Notes: generated by a model not told the origin, from the sequence alone. Counted from the stretch's first letter, positions 11,881-20,996 are shown. The stretch: 64,000 nucleotides of DNA from an uncultured Acidimicrobiales bacterium (GCA_937991435.1 CALKPY010000001.1:1-64000); one strand, 5' to 3'. A program made the numbers and translations.

Positions 11881-12657
11881 TCAGTCCTCCTTGTCTTCGG
11901 GGTCGTCAGAATCAGCGTCGGCTGACTCATCGGTCTTGTCAGCTGCCGCGTCTTCCGCGGCGGCCTCCGGTGCGTCATCTGACGCGTCGGTCTCTTCAGC
12001 TACCTGCGCTTGCGCTTCAGCGGCGTCGGCAGATTCTGCGGCCTCTTCGGCGACAGGGGCTGCATCGTCAGCAGCTGCCTCGTCGGCGGCTTCGGCAGCG
12101 GGGGCAGGTGCCTCAGGTTCGCCAGCGCCACCCTTGTCGATGAGTGCCTTGACGAGTCCGGCAAAGTTGGTAGGCATGGCCTGCAACAACGCAGCGAACT
12201 TCGACATTGGGGCTTGCAACAGGCCAGCGAACTGGGCGAGCATTTCTTCGCGAGGCGGGACCTTTGAAAGTGCCGTGACTTCATCGAGGCCGATAGGGGC
12301 GCCGTCCATGATGCCGCCGCGAACCACAAGGCCCGGATTGGTCTTGGCGAATTCGGTCAGTGCCTTTGACAGGCCGACAGGATCGGCCGGTGAATCGTCG
12401 GTGCCATAGGCAAACGCCAACGCGGTCGGCCCGCCAAGATGTTCACCAATGTCAACACCGCTGCGTTCGGCCGCCAGGCGCGTCAGCGTGTTCTTGTAAA
12501 TCTTGAACTCGCCACCCGATGCGGTGACTGCAGCGCGCAGTTCAGCCTGAGCTGGAACATCGAGGTGGCGATACTCGGCAACGAGCACGGTGCCTGCCGC
12601 ATCGAGCTTCTCTGCGATCTCGTCGACTTTTGCGACTTTGTCGGGACGGGGAGCCAT
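11881..12657 (-). CDS. rplJ: 50S ribosomal protein uL10 with long acidic tail
   Basis: Anchors L7/L12 dimers to the ribosome. 258 aa from ATG 12657 ([17 protein letters not shown]). The normal domain covers about 175 residues. The remaining 80 or so are almost only Ala, Asp and Glu, a low-complexity extension. The start further upstream (12717) would add residues lying in the untranslated leader and is rejected. Confidence 0.96.
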   Translation of the reverse strand: MAPRPDKVAKVDEIAEKLDAAGTVLVAEYRHLDVPAQAELRAAVTASGGEFKIYKNTLTRLAAERSGVDIGEHLGGPTALAFAYGTDDSPADPVGLSKALTEFAKTNPGLVVRGGIMDGAPIGLDEVTALSKVPPREEMLAQFAGLLQAPMSKFAALLQAMPTNFAGLVKALIDKGGAGEPEAPAPAAEAADEAAADDAAPVAEEAAESADAAEAQAQVAEETDASDDAPEAAAEDAAADKTDESADADSDDPEDKED

Positions 12658-12917
12658 CCGGGACTTCTTTCGGTTACGGGAGTGGGGCCAAAACAGCGAT
12701 TGAGCATGTGCAAACACCGAAGATCAGGGCGTGACACATGCTCAGCGAGCGTGTTGTCTCCTCGTCAGGCGGCACTGCCAGCAGTGCGCTTATGCTCAAT
12801 TGAGCACCGGATATCTTTGGGACGAATGCAGTTGTGCGACGTACGGTAGCGTCGCTTACAGGCGGCGCAACCCGGTCAGCGGGATTGCCCGCGACCGAGT
12901 CGGCCAGTGAATGAGAT
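12658..12917 (-). promoter_or_regulatory. Probable ribosomal protein L10 leader (rplJL autoregulation)
   Basis: The 260-base gap between rplA and rplJ is rich in self-complementary sequence: GCACTGC/GCAGTGC around 12773-12788 with a 2-base loop, and the palindrome TGCTCAATTGAGCA at 12793-12806. In many bacteria an RNA leader here binds L10-L12 and controls the operon. The assignment rests on position and structure; I have not matched the consensus. Confidence 0.5.
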
Positions 12918-13604
12918 TTACAGGCTCAAGGGATCGACCTGCACGCCAGGTCCCATGGTCGAAGCCAAGGTGACCTTGCGCATGTAGCGACCCTTGGCCG
13001 ACGCAGGCTTGACACGCTCGAGCTCATCAACGATGGCCTTGAGGTTGACGGCAATCGCGTCGCTTTCGAAGCTCACTTTGCCGATCGGAACAGCGACATT
13101 GCCGTTGCGGTCGGCGCGGTACTCAACGCGACCGCCCTTGAACTCGCCGACTGCTTTGGCCACGTCGGGAGTCACGGTGCCAGTTTTGGGGTTCGGCATG
13201 AGACCACGCGGACCGAGCGAACGGCCGAGTTTACCTACGGTCGGCATCATGTCTGGTGTAGCGATTACCACGTCGAAGTCGAGCATGCCGCCTTCGATCT
13301 GCTCGGCCAAGTCGTCGGCGCCGACAATGTCTGCGCCGGCGTCGCGGGCCTGCATTGCGGCTTCGCCCTGGGCGAACACGGCGATGCGAACGTCGCGACC
13401 GGTTCCCGACGGCAGTGCAACGGTGCCGCGAACTGCCTCTTCGGTCTTGCGAGGGTCGATTCCCAGGCGAACTACGAACTCGATCGATTCGTCGAATTTC
13501 GCAGCGGCCAAACTCTTCACGAGCTCGACTGCCTCGTCGGGATTATGCAGACGGTTACGGTCATACCGTTTCGCCGCGTCGCTGTAGCGCTTGCCACGTG
13601 CCAT
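12918..13604 (-). CDS. rplA: 50S ribosomal protein uL1
   Basis: L1 stalk protein, 228 aa. It starts MARGKRYSDAAKRYDRNRLH and contains the signature around GKLGRSLGPRGLMPNPKTGT (about 142-161). Normal length, in the standard order after rplK. Confidence 0.98.
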   Translation of the reverse strand: MARGKRYSDAAKRYDRNRLHNPDEAVELVKSLAAAKFDESIEFVVRLGIDPRKTEEAVRGTVALPSGTGRDVRIAVFAQGEAAMQARDAGADIVGADDLAEQIEGGMLDFDVVIATPDMMPTVGKLGRSLGPRGLMPNPKTGTVTPDVAKAVGEFKGGRVEYRADRNGNVAVPIGKVSFESDAIAVNLKAIVDELERVKPASAKGRYMRKVTLASTMGPGVQVDPLSL

Positions 13605-13706
13605 GTTCGCTTCCTTTCAAGCTCCCTCATTTGTAGTGGAAGCCGTATCCGGGGCGAGGTCTTCCCCGGTAGGCCAATTGCGTGCGACAAGCGCACGCAG
13701 ACTGTG

Positions 13707-14132
13707 TCAGACGACTCGAAGGCCCATGCTGCGGGCAGTGCCTGCAACCTGGAGTTTCGCCTGGTCGATATCTGCGGTGTTGAGGTCAGGCAACTTGATC
13801 TCGGCGATCTCAGTGACCTGAGCATCGGTGACGGTGCCGGCGTCGATGCGCCCGGGTTCGGTCGATGCTTTGTCAAGGCCAGCGGCCTTGCGCAACAGGA
13901 ACGCCGTTGGGGGCGTCTTGGTGATGAACGTGAACGAGCGATCTTCGAAGATCGAGATCTCGACCGGAATGATCTGGCCGCGTTGGCCTTCGGTCTTCGC
14001 GTTATATGCCTTGCAGAAATCCATGATCTGCACACCGTGGGGACCAAGTGCGGTACCCACCGGTGGCGCAGGCGTTGCTTCGCCTGCGGGGATCTGGATC
14101 TTGACGATTGCAGCTACCTGCTTCTTTGCCAT
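13707..14132 (-). CDS. rplK: 50S ribosomal protein uL11
   Basis: GTPase-centre protein, 141 aa from ATG 14132 ([19 protein letters not shown]). It contains [20 protein letters not shown] and ends with [11 protein letters not shown], as in the family. The upstream extension has no L11 character. Confidence 0.98.
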   Translation of the reverse strand: MAKKQVAAIVKIQIPAGEATPAPPVGTALGPHGVQIMDFCKAYNAKTEGQRGQIIPVEISIFEDRSFTFITKTPPTAFLLRKAAGLDKASTEPGRIDAGTVTDAQVTEIAEIKLPDLNTADIDQAKLQVAGTARSMGLRVV

Positions 14133-14280
14133 GACGTCTCTCTTGGAGTTTCTCGAGCCAATTGCTGGTGGTGTAGCCAGGACGGCCACATGCGATTCAC
14201 CGTCGGCACAGCCGACACAACCGAGCAAGTGTGCCGCCGCGAAACGGGACGGACAACCTCATTCGATTTGGTAAACGAAT

Positions 14281-15006
14281 TCAGAGTTTTGCGACCTGCG
14301 CGAACTCAAGTTCAACGGGCGTTTCACGACCGAAGATATTGACGAGCACCTTGACACGAAGTTGGTCTTCGTTGATCTCGATGACCTCGCCGCTGAAGTC
14401 CGCAAAAGGACCCTCTTTAACGCGGACGGTCTCGCCCATTTCGTACAACTTGCGCACTCGTTTGTTCGCCGGGCCAGCAGCTGCGGCTTCGCCCTCGGTC
14501 TTGACCTGCAAGAACGTTTCGACCTCGCGACGAGGCAGCGGGGACGGCTTGCTTCCTTGACCAACGAAACCAGTAACACCCGGCGTGTTGCGAATAACGA
14601 ACCACGAGTCGTCGTCGAGCCGACACCTGACGAGCAGATAGCCAGGGAACATTTTCTTTTGTACAACGACCTTTTTGCCCTGGCGAAATTCGACGACGTC
14701 TTCCATGGGAATGACGACTTCGTGGATGCGGCCATCCATGTTCATCGAAGCGGTACGAGCCTCGAGGTTTTGTTTGACCTTTTTTTCGTAGCCCGACTGC
14801 GTGTGCACGACATACCAGCGACCTGGGCGGTCGTACGGGCTAATCGGCTTAGGTCCGTCGTCGGTCGCGGTCTCCGCGTCTTCGACTTTTTCGTAAATCA
14901 GCGCTTGCTCATCGACAACCTCAACGGCCTCGGCCGCGCCAGGTTGCGTGATCTCGTGGCTGACTTCGGTGTCTTGCGCTTCGGATTCTTGCGCTTCGCT
15001 GCTCAT
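14281..15006 (-). CDS. nusG: Transcription termination/antitermination protein NusG
   Basis: 241 aa. An acidic N-terminal extension of about 60 residues, common in actinobacteria, precedes the NGN domain (RWYVVHTQSGYEKKVKQNL onward). The C-terminal KOW domain contains VRVKEGPFADFSGEVIEI. The start overlaps the secE stop by 4 bases (ATGA), so the pair is translationally coupled. Confidence 0.97.
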   Translation of the reverse strand: MSSEAQESEAQDTEVSHEITQPGAAEAVEVVDEQALIYEKVEDAETATDDGPKPISPYDRPGRWYVVHTQSGYEKKVKQNLEARTASMNMDGRIHEVVIPMEDVVEFRQGKKVVVQKKMFPGYLLVRCRLDDDSWFVIRNTPGVTGFVGQGSKPSPLPRREVETFLQVKTEGEAAAAGPANKRVRKLYEMGETVRVKEGPFADFSGEVIEINEDQLRVKVLVNIFGRETPVELEFAQVAKL

Positions 15007-15308
15007 CGCTCGAAGAGTTTGACGATCGCCTCGCCAAGGCCGTAGTCGAGCGCAGCAACGAGGCCGGTAAAGACGACCAGCAAAGCGAACACGACCAAGG
15101 AGTAGTTGATGACCTCTTCACGCGACGGCCACGAGACGAGCTTGAGTTCCTTGCGGACTTCCTTGATGAACTCACCCGGCGGCGTGCGCGGCTCTTTCGA
15201 CTGATTTCGGTCGCGCTGCTGGCGCACGGGCTCGCCCTTGTCATCGAGCAGACCCTGCTTCTTGGCGAAGCGGCGGGTTTGTCTGTTGAGACTCGTCGTA
15301 TCGGACAT
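15003..15308 (-). CDS. secE: Preprotein translocase subunit SecE
   Basis: 101 aa. A charged N-terminal region is followed by the SecE signature FIKEVRKELKLVSWPSREEV (about 47-66) and one membrane helix (about 68-90). This is the single-helix form usual in Gram-positive bacteria. It lies between tRNA-Trp and nusG, the conserved actinobacterial order. Confidence 0.97.
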   Translation of the reverse strand: MSDTTSLNRQTRRFAKKQGLLDDKGEPVRQQRDRNQSKEPRTPPGEFIKEVRKELKLVSWPSREEVINYSLVVFALLVVFTGLVAALDYGLGEAIVKLFER

Positions 15309-15359
15309 TGCCGTTGCGTACCTTGTTTCGAGAGATGGGATTTTTGGGGTTTCAGAAAT

Positions 15360-15435
15360 TGGCAGGGCAGGCGGGGCTCGAACCCACAACCGCCGGTTTT
15401 GGAGACCGGTGCGCTACCAGTTGCGCCACTGCCCT
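15360..15435 (-). tRNA. tRNA-Trp (CCA anticodon)
   Basis: 76 bases including an encoded 3' CCA. Acceptor stem AGGGCAG/CTGCCCT, anticodon loop CTCCAAA with anticodon CCA, T-loop GGTTCGAGC. It precedes secE, the usual actinobacterial position. Confidence 0.97.
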
Positions 15436-15531
15436 ACAGACATCGTCGCTCACTGGTCGTGAGCTGTCCGTTGCGTTGGTCAGGGTAGCCCGTTTGTTCG
15501 CCAGCCCGACCGCAGCGGGTCGACGTCGGAT

Positions 15532-16194
15532 CTAGCTGGCGTTGCGCCGAACATTGAGTTCGATGACATCTGCTTGTGAATCACCGGTCGTGTCGGCCGT
15601 GTTCTCACGGTCAGGCTCGGTTGAGACAGACTCGTTGGCTTGGTTCGGTCGCCACGCAGTAAGGCCGTCGCGCAGTCGCGCACGGGCGCGATGCAGTCGA
15701 ACTTTTGCCGCAGCCTCGGTGATTCCGAGCTCCGACGCGATCTCGCGATGGCTCATGCCGTGCACGTCTCGAAGAACAACGACGCTTCTCAATCGGTCCG
15801 GAAGGCTGTCGAGTGCGCGGCGCAAACGAGAACGCACCGCCTCGTTTTGGGCTTGGAACTCAGGGTCGATGTCTGCTCGATGGTCAGCGAGATTGATGAC
15901 CGAGTCGAGATCGGTGTGACGGTGCCGTTGCGACCGACCCATCAGGGTAGACGCTGAGTTTGCGGTGATTCGATGCAACCAGGTTGAGAACCGTGCGTCG
16001 CCTCGAAACTTGCGCAACCCTCGATAGGCGCGCACATAGGTGTCTTGAACAACATCATCGGCGTCGTGTTCGTTGCCCGTCAGCCGAAGGGCCAGGCCGT
16101 GCACTCGTGCGTAGGTTGCTTTGACCAGCTCATCAAAGGCTTCGCGATCACCGGCCTTGGCCCTGATGATCAGCTCCTTGAGCTCGTCTTCCAC
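15532..16194 (-). CDS. ECF-type RNA polymerase sigma factor
   Basis: 220 aa from GTG 16194. Region 2 contains HDADDVVQDTYVRAYRGL (about 43-60) and STWLHRITAN; region 4 contains LPDRLRSVVVLRDVHGMSHR and the helix-turn-helix AKVRLHRARARLR. No anti-sigma factor is encoded next to it. The last 50 residues are a polar tail beyond sigma region 4. The regulon is unknown. Confidence 0.93.
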   Translation of the reverse strand: MEDELKELIIRAKAGDREAFDELVKATYARVHGLALRLTGNEHDADDVVQDTYVRAYRGLRKFRGDARFSTWLHRITANSASTLMGRSQRHRHTDLDSVINLADHRADIDPEFQAQNEAVRSRLRRALDSLPDRLRSVVVLRDVHGMSHREIASELGITEAAAKVRLHRARARLRDGLTAWRPNQANESVSTEPDRENTADTTGDSQADVIELNVRRNAS

Positions 16195-16243
16195 AGCAGC
16201 ATCTTACGCAGACGGCCGAAGCATGTCCCCCTCAGGCGCTCTG

Positions 16244-16269
16244 AACCGCTCACCACGCTGTGAACGGTT
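16244..16269 (-). terminator. Interrupted hairpin between the phosphodiesterase gene and the sigma factor gene
   Basis: AACCG-C-TCAC (16244-16253) pairs with GTGA-A-CGGTT (16260-16269), a 9-pair stem with one mismatch and a 6-base loop. It lies 20 bases past the phosphodiesterase stop and 50 bases before the sigma factor start. There is no T-run. It could be a weak terminator or an operator. Confidence 0.35.
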
Positions 16270-16288
16270 GAGACCAGAGGTGGTCGCG

Positions 16289-17512
16289 TCAACTCGCAGC
16301 GGCCATGTCTTTGGGCCGGCCTGCAATGATTCCGGCAGCGCCTTGATCGATCATCTCGGTGTAGAACTCGCGGTTCTCTTGTGTCGATGCATCGCTTGGC
16401 CAGATCCACACGTCGACGCCACTGTCGGCGGCCAGCTTCCAGAACGCGTCGCTTACGACTGGCACGCCGTTGAATTCGGGAGGAACCTGCACGATCCGCC
16501 GGCCGTCCAGCGGTGCACCGGCGAGAACCCACGCAGTCAGTTCATCGAGGCCTGGGCTTACCTCAACTGCCGGCACGAGTTCTTCAAATGCATCGATCAG
16601 CGCGTCGTCGAACGAAACTACGACGGTCGACTCGACACGATCGAGCTCGACCAGCTCACCAGCGAGGGCTTCGACGGCAGGAAGCGATTCAGGGTGGCTG
16701 CCCTTGATCTCGATGATCAGCGGCATTGTGGGGAAGCGCTCTGCAAGCTGCCGCAACGAGGGCACCGCAAAGTCGGCCGGCTCGAAGCCGTCGGGCGGCG
16801 GTTGATCGCCGGTGCGAACTCCGCGCCACACATATTCGTCTATCGGTCGGTCCTGGCACGGCCAACATTCGGGCGAGAACCAGTATGCGTTGTCGAGTGC
16901 ATGCAACTCATCGAAAGTCAGCGCCGCGACTGGTCCGGTACTACCCGTGGTTTTGTCGACGGTGTCATCGTGTTGCACGACGAGCACGCCGTCGCCCGTG
17001 AGCTGCACGTCGATCTCCAAAGCATCGGCTCCTTGCTCGACGGCTTGAGCCATCGCGTAGAGCGTCGAGTGCGGGTAGTCCTGATCGCCGCCAGCGTGCG
17101 CAATGTTGAGCACGTCGTCTCGCTCTAACAAGTCGTCAATGGTCGGTGGCCGCTGCGGTGCGACTTCTACTTGTTGACCAGAACTCTCAGGGACTGCCAC
17201 GTCTTCGTCTTCGAGTGAACCCTCTTGCGGTTCGACTACCGCAACATCAGTTTCGGATGACCCGCTGGTGGCCGTGTCCTCGTCGCCATCGCCAACTTCG
17301 TCGCTGCCATCGTTTTGGGTAGTCGTCACCGACGCGGATTGTTCCAACGCGACAGCCGTCTCAACACTGTTCTGTGCAGCGTCGTCGTTGCCGCCATCTT
17401 CGCTTGCGCACGACACGGCAAGCATCACGGCGCTGAGCATCACCGCGCGGGCGATCAGAATTTTAAATGACGTTCGCTTCACCGGTATCGACACAACCCG
17501 ACAGTAGGGCAT
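16289..17512 (-). CDS. Glycerophosphodiester phosphodiesterase-family lipoprotein
   Basis: About 407 aa from ATG 17512 (an ATG at 17530 is also possible). A signal peptide ends in a lipobox-like LAVSC, so the protein is probably lipid-anchored outside the membrane. An acidic, Ser/Thr-rich linker of about 75 residues follows, then a GDPD TIM barrel: IAHAGG, EIDVQLTGDG and VVQHDDTVDKTT carry the expected His, Glu-x-Asp and His. The usual HRG loop reads HAG, so the conserved arginine is missing. Substrate unknown; a phosphodiesterase acting on lipid headgroups is likely. Confidence 0.83.
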   Translation of the reverse strand: MPYCRVVSIPVKRTSFKILIARAVMLSAVMLAVSCASEDGGNDDAAQNSVETAVALEQSASVTTTQNDGSDEVGDGDEDTATSGSSETDVAVVEPQEGSLEDEDVAVPESSGQQVEVAPQRPPTIDDLLERDDVLNIAHAGGDQDYPHSTLYAMAQAVEQGADALEIDVQLTGDGVLVVQHDDTVDKTTGSTGPVAALTFDELHALDNAYWFSPECWPCQDRPIDEYVWRGVRTGDQPPPDGFEPADFAVPSLRQLAERFPTMPLIIEIKGSHPESLPAVEALAGELVELDRVESTVVVSFDDALIDAFEELVPAVEVSPGLDELTAWVLAGAPLDGRRIVQVPPEFNGVPVVSDAFWKLAADSGVDVWIWPSDASTQENREFYTEMIDQGAAGIIAGRPKDMAAAS

Positions 17513-17586
17513 GTGACACAGCCCTCGCATGGTTGATCGGGTCGAAATCTGACCAGCGACCGATCAACGAAGTTCGGAAGAATTTG

Positions 17587-17660
17587 TAGCGCCGGACAGA
17601 TTTGAACTGTCGACCTCTCGATTATGAGTCGAGCGCTCTCACCAACTGAGCTACGGCGCC
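17587..17660 (-). tRNA. tRNA-Met (CAT anticodon, elongator-like)
   Basis: 74 bases without encoded CCA. Acceptor GGCGCCG/CGGCGCT, D-arm TAGCTCAGTTGGTGAGAGC, anticodon loop CTCATAA with anticodon CAT, T-arm GACAGTTCAAATCTGTC. The arm sequence resembles elongator tRNA-Met. A lysidine-modified tRNA-Ile with the same anticodon cannot be fully excluded. Confidence 0.93.
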
Positions 17661-17739
17661 CCGGAACATGCACAACACCAGCGGCGAACCGCTGATGTTG
17701 AGTAACCAATCGATGACCTCGTGACATCGACTTTCCGGC

Positions 17740-17815
17740 TGGAGCTCCCTAAGAGAGTTGAACTCTTGACCTCTTCCTTACCATGGAAGCGCTCTACCGA
17801 CTGAGCTAAGGGAGC
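17740..17815 (-). tRNA. tRNA-Thr (GGT anticodon)
   Basis: 76 bases with encoded CCA. Acceptor GCTCCCT/AGGGAGC, anticodon stem CTTCC/GGAAG with loop ATGGTAA, anticodon GGT. It lies 79 bases upstream of tRNA-Met on the same strand. Confidence 0.96.
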
Positions 17816-17877
17816 AGGGGCAACAGGATGCCACGATTCGGGCTCGTGCCCAACCTTGCGGAAGGATCTGCGACGAC

Positions 17878-18369
17878 ATGTTGATTCGAGACGCAACGAT
17901 TGACGACGCTGAAGCCATCCTCGCCATCTACAACCGTGAGGTTCTCGAAGGCGTCGCTACCTTCGACGTCGAGCCGCGAACCCTCCTACAGCAGCAATCA
18001 TGGCTTCGAGAACGAAGCGGCGGACATGTAGTACTCGTCGTTGAAATCGACACGACCGTCGCCGGTTTCGGTTCGCTATCGGCGTTCAAGGACCGCGCCG
18101 CGTATCGCACCACTGTCGAGAACTCCGTCTACATAGACCCCGCGTTTCAACGACTTGGCGCAGGCCGGGCGCTGCTCGCCGAACTCGTGTCACGAGCGCG
18201 CTTGCACGGCTTCCATTCGGTAATTGCCCGCGTGGCCGGGTCGAATGCCGGTTCGGTTGCGTTGCACAGCTCTCTCGGGTTCGAGATTGTTGGCGTCGAA
18301 CGCGAGGTCGGCCGCAAATTTGGTCGATGGCTCGATCTCACCGAAATGCAGCTCATACTCGATAGCTGA
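17878..18369 (+). CDS. GNAT-family N-acetyltransferase (phosphinothricin acetyltransferase-like)
   Basis: 163 aa. It has the PAT-like N-terminus IRDATIDDAEAILAIYN, a central VYIDPAFQRLGAGRALLAEL with the acetyl-CoA loop RLGAGR (about 93-98), and a late LHSSLGFEIVGVEREVGRK typical of PAT/YwnH proteins. Real substrates of this subfamily are often amino-acid analogues such as methionine sulfoximine. First plus-strand gene of this part. Confidence 0.9.
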   Translation: MLIRDATIDDAEAILAIYNREVLEGVATFDVEPRTLLQQQSWLRERSGGHVVLVVEIDTTVAGFGSLSAFKDRAAYRTTVENSVYIDPAFQRLGAGRALLAELVSRARLHGFHSVIARVAGSNAGSVALHSSLGFEIVGVEREVGRKFGRWLDLTEMQLILDS

Positions 18370-18465
18370 CCGCTGTCGGTCGAGCACGACTAGGGAAGTT
18401 CGTCGACCGCTGCAATGCCGAGCTGCGGACCGCTGCGAACCCGCCGAGCGAGCTAGCGTTTCGCC

Positions 18466-19014
18466 ATGGCCACGCTTGCAGACCGCCCAAACTCGGCGTT
18501 GATTGTTATCGACATGCAGAACGATGTGGTGGCCAAAGCCCACAACCGATCGGCAGTCATCTCCGCGATTCGGGGTCTAGTCGACCAGGCCCGCTCCCAC
18601 AACGTCGGCGTCATCTGGGTGCAACACCACGACGAAGACCTGCACCGTGACACCCCGGGCTGGCAAATCGTGCCCGAACTCGTGCCGTCACCGGTAGAAC
18701 CGGTCGTCTTTAAAAGCCTTCGCGATTCGTTCGAAGGAACCGACCTCGAACGCCGACTGGCCGATCGCCAAGTCGGCCATCTGATCGTGACCGGAGCCCA
18801 GACCGACTATTGCGTGCGGTGGACCTTGCACGGCGCACTCGCTCGCGGCTACGACACCACGCTCATCGCCGACGCCCACACCACTGACAAACAATTCGGA
18901 GTTGGCCTGCCATTGGGCGCCGAAATCATTGCCCATACCAACGCCGTGTGGCAATCCCAAGGCGTTCCAGGTTGCGCCACCAACGTCATCAGCTCCGAAT
19001 CCGTGACCTTCTGA
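18466..19014 (+). CDS. Isochorismatase-family cysteine hydrolase
   Basis: 182 aa, about the usual length. The catalytic triad is visible: Asp16 in VIDMQND, a Lys in VVFKSLRDSFEGTDL and a Cys in GAQTDYCVRWTL. The family includes nicotinamidases and carbamoyl hydrolases; the substrate cannot be told from sequence. The start is ATG 18466. Confidence 0.88.
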   Translation: MATLADRPNSALIVIDMQNDVVAKAHNRSAVISAIRGLVDQARSHNVGVIWVQHHDEDLHRDTPGWQIVPELVPSPVEPVVFKSLRDSFEGTDLERRLADRQVGHLIVTGAQTDYCVRWTLHGALARGYDTTLIADAHTTDKQFGVGLPLGAEIIAHTNAVWQSQGVPGCATNVISSESVTF

Positions 19015-19059
19015 ATCAGGCCCCGATGCCGCCACCGAGAGCGTGTGGCAAGATCAGGT

Positions 19060-20244
19060 ATGACCTCAGCTTTGGGACCCGACCTGTTCACCGCTGCTAA
19101 CGGGCTGCAGACGCAGACCGTCGAACTTCGGCGTGCGATTCACAAAGAGCCCGAACTCGGCCTGCATCTGCCCGACACCCAGGCGAAGATTCTTGAGTCG
19201 CTCACTGGCTTGGGTCTCGATATCACCTTGGGCGAGACGTCAACCTCAGTTGTCGCGGATCTCGATACCGGACGTCCAGGGCCGACGGTGTTACTTCGCG
19301 GCGATATGGATGCACTTCCGCTTCAGGAGGACCTCGATGTGGCGTGGAAGTCCACCCGCGACCAACAAATGCACGCATGCGGTCACGATGCTCACGTTTC
19401 GATGCTCGTCTCCGCTGCCCAACTACTTAGCGACAATACGAGCGAGCTGTCCGGCCGGGTTCGATTCATGTTCCAGCCCGGCGAAGAAGGCTTCGCTGGC
19501 GCCAAACACATGATCGACGAGGGCGTGCTCAACGGTGTTGATCGAGCATTTGCGATCCACGTTTTCACTGCGATCCCGTCTGGCCTTTTCTTTGCCAAAG
19601 GCGGGCCGCTTATGGCCAGCGCCGATGAATTCGACATCACCATCACCGGTCGCGGTGGCCATGCGTCGATGCCCGCTGGTTGCGTCGACCCCATTCCAGC
19701 GGCGGCGGCAACAGTTCTCTCGCTTAACACCATGGTCGGGCGAGTGACCAACGCCACCGATCCGGCCGTACTGACCGTTGCCAACCTTCATGCCGGAACC
19801 ACAACCAACATCATTCCCGAGACGGCCCACATGCAGGGCACGATTCGCACCCTCGACGAACGCACCCGCGAGCTGCTCATCGAGCGTGTCGATCAAGTGG
19901 CTGTGAACACCGCCGCAGCCCACGGCTGTTCCTGCACGACCAAGATCTCTCGCGGTTACCCGGTGACCGTCAACGACCATGGCGAAGTCGAGCGGGCTTC
20001 TACCGCCGCGACTCAGGTGTTTGGCGACGGCAGCTTCCACGACATGCCCGATGCGGTCATGGGAGCCGAAGACTTCAGTTATGTGCTCAACGAAGTACCT
20101 GGCTCGATGGTGTTCCTCGGAGTCGCGCCACCCGACATTCCCCTCGAAGACGTGGCGCCCAATCATTCGAACTACATGACGATCGACGAAGACGCTATGG
20201 CTCGTGGCGTCGCGATGTACGCCGCGATAGCGATGGCGCACTAG
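19060..20244 (+). CDS. M20-family metallopeptidase / amidohydrolase
   Basis: 394 aa from ATG 19060 (a GTG at 19045 is also in frame). It shows the metal-binding motif HACGHDAH at 105-112, RGDMDALPLQE at 80-90, a GEEGFAGAK segment and a late MGAEDFSYVL. These fit amidohydrolases related to hippurate hydrolase or N-acyl-amino acid hydrolases. It follows the isochorismatase-family gene after 45 bases. Confidence 0.9.
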   Translation: MTSALGPDLFTAANGLQTQTVELRRAIHKEPELGLHLPDTQAKILESLTGLGLDITLGETSTSVVADLDTGRPGPTVLLRGDMDALPLQEDLDVAWKSTRDQQMHACGHDAHVSMLVSAAQLLSDNTSELSGRVRFMFQPGEEGFAGAKHMIDEGVLNGVDRAFAIHVFTAIPSGLFFAKGGPLMASADEFDITITGRGGHASMPAGCVDPIPAAAATVLSLNTMVGRVTNATDPAVLTVANLHAGTTTNIIPETAHMQGTIRTLDERTRELLIERVDQVAVNTAAAHGCSCTTKISRGYPVTVNDHGEVERASTAATQVFGDGSFHDMPDAVMGAEDFSYVLNEVPGSMVFLGVAPPDIPLEDVAPNHSNYMTIDEDAMARGVAMYAAIAMAH

Positions 20245-20280
20245 GCCCCCGCTATCCCCGTTCACCGCTCGCAAAAATGA

Positions 20281-20311
20281 AGTTGCCCGGCGGATAAACC
20301 GCCGGGCAACT
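20281..20311 (-). terminator. Rho-independent terminator of tRNA-Tyr
   Basis: Perfect 13-base-pair stem AGTTGCCCGGCGG (20281-20293) and CCGCCGGGCAACT (20299-20311) with loop ATAAA. On the minus strand it is followed by TTCATTTTTGC, a T-rich tract. It starts 6 bases after the tRNA-Tyr 3' end. It may also stop plus-strand transcription from the M20 gene. Confidence 0.85.
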
Positions 20312-20317
20312 CACCTG

Positions 20318-20399
20318 TGGGCCGAGGAGGATTTGAACCTCCGAAGGCAATGCCGACGGGTTTACAGCCCGTTCCCTTTGGCCACTCGGGCACCGACCC
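20318..20399 (-). tRNA. tRNA-Tyr (GTA anticodon)
   Basis: 82 bases, class II with a long variable arm and no encoded CCA. Acceptor GGGTCGG/TCGGCCC, D-arm CCCGAGTGGCCAAAGGGA, anticodon loop CTGTAAA with anticodon GTA, T-arm GGAGGTTCAAATCCTCC. Confidence 0.96.
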
Positions 20400-20495
20400 T
20401 TGGTGAGCCACAACCCTATCTGTCGGGTTGGCGTGACCCCACCCAGATTGAGCGGTTGCGGACTAGGTTTGACGGTCACACGAACGGAGGTCGCC

Positions 20496-20984
20496 ATGCC
20501 CACATTTGACATAACCTCAGAAGTCGATATGCAGGAAGTCCGCAACGCGGTCGATCAGGCCAGTCGCGAGATCGTCAATCGATTTGATTTCAAAGGAACC
20601 GACTCCTCGATCGAGCTCGGCGAAGACGCCATCGCGATGGAATCTGCGAGCGAAGATCGCCTCGCGGCATTGCGCCAGGTGCTCGAAGAAAAGATGGTTC
20701 GCCGAAACGTCTCGCTCAAAGCGCTGGATTATGGCGATGTCACAGAGGCATCCGGCGGGCGCGCTCGACAATCAGCAGCGCTGTCGGTCGGTATTTCGAG
20801 CGACAAGTCCAAGGAACTCAACAAGTTCATCAAAGCGCTCGGCATCAAAGGTGTCTCTAGCTCTACCCAGGGCGAACAGCTGCGGGTTCAGGGCAAAAAG
20901 CGCGACACCCTGCAAGAGGTCATCGCTGCTCTCAAAGGCGAAGACTTCGAGATCCCTCTGCAGTTCGGCAACTTCAGAGACTAG
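20496..20984 (+). CDS. YajQ-family nucleotide-binding protein
   Basis: 162 aa from ATG 20496, preceded by GGAGG. The sequence MPTFDITSEVDMQEVRNAVD, NRFDFKGTDSSIEL and the C-terminal DFEIPLQFGNFRD match the YajQ/UPF0234 family over its full length. Members bind RNA/nucleotides or cyclic di-GMP in some species; no function can be assigned here. Confidence 0.95.
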   Translation: MPTFDITSEVDMQEVRNAVDQASREIVNRFDFKGTDSSIELGEDAIAMESASEDRLAALRQVLEEKMVRRNVSLKALDYGDVTEASGGRARQSAALSVGISSDKSKELNKFIKALGIKGVSSSTQGEQLRVQGKKRDTLQEVIAALKGEDFEIPLQFGNFRD

Positions 20985-20996
20985 GTATTGCGCAAC

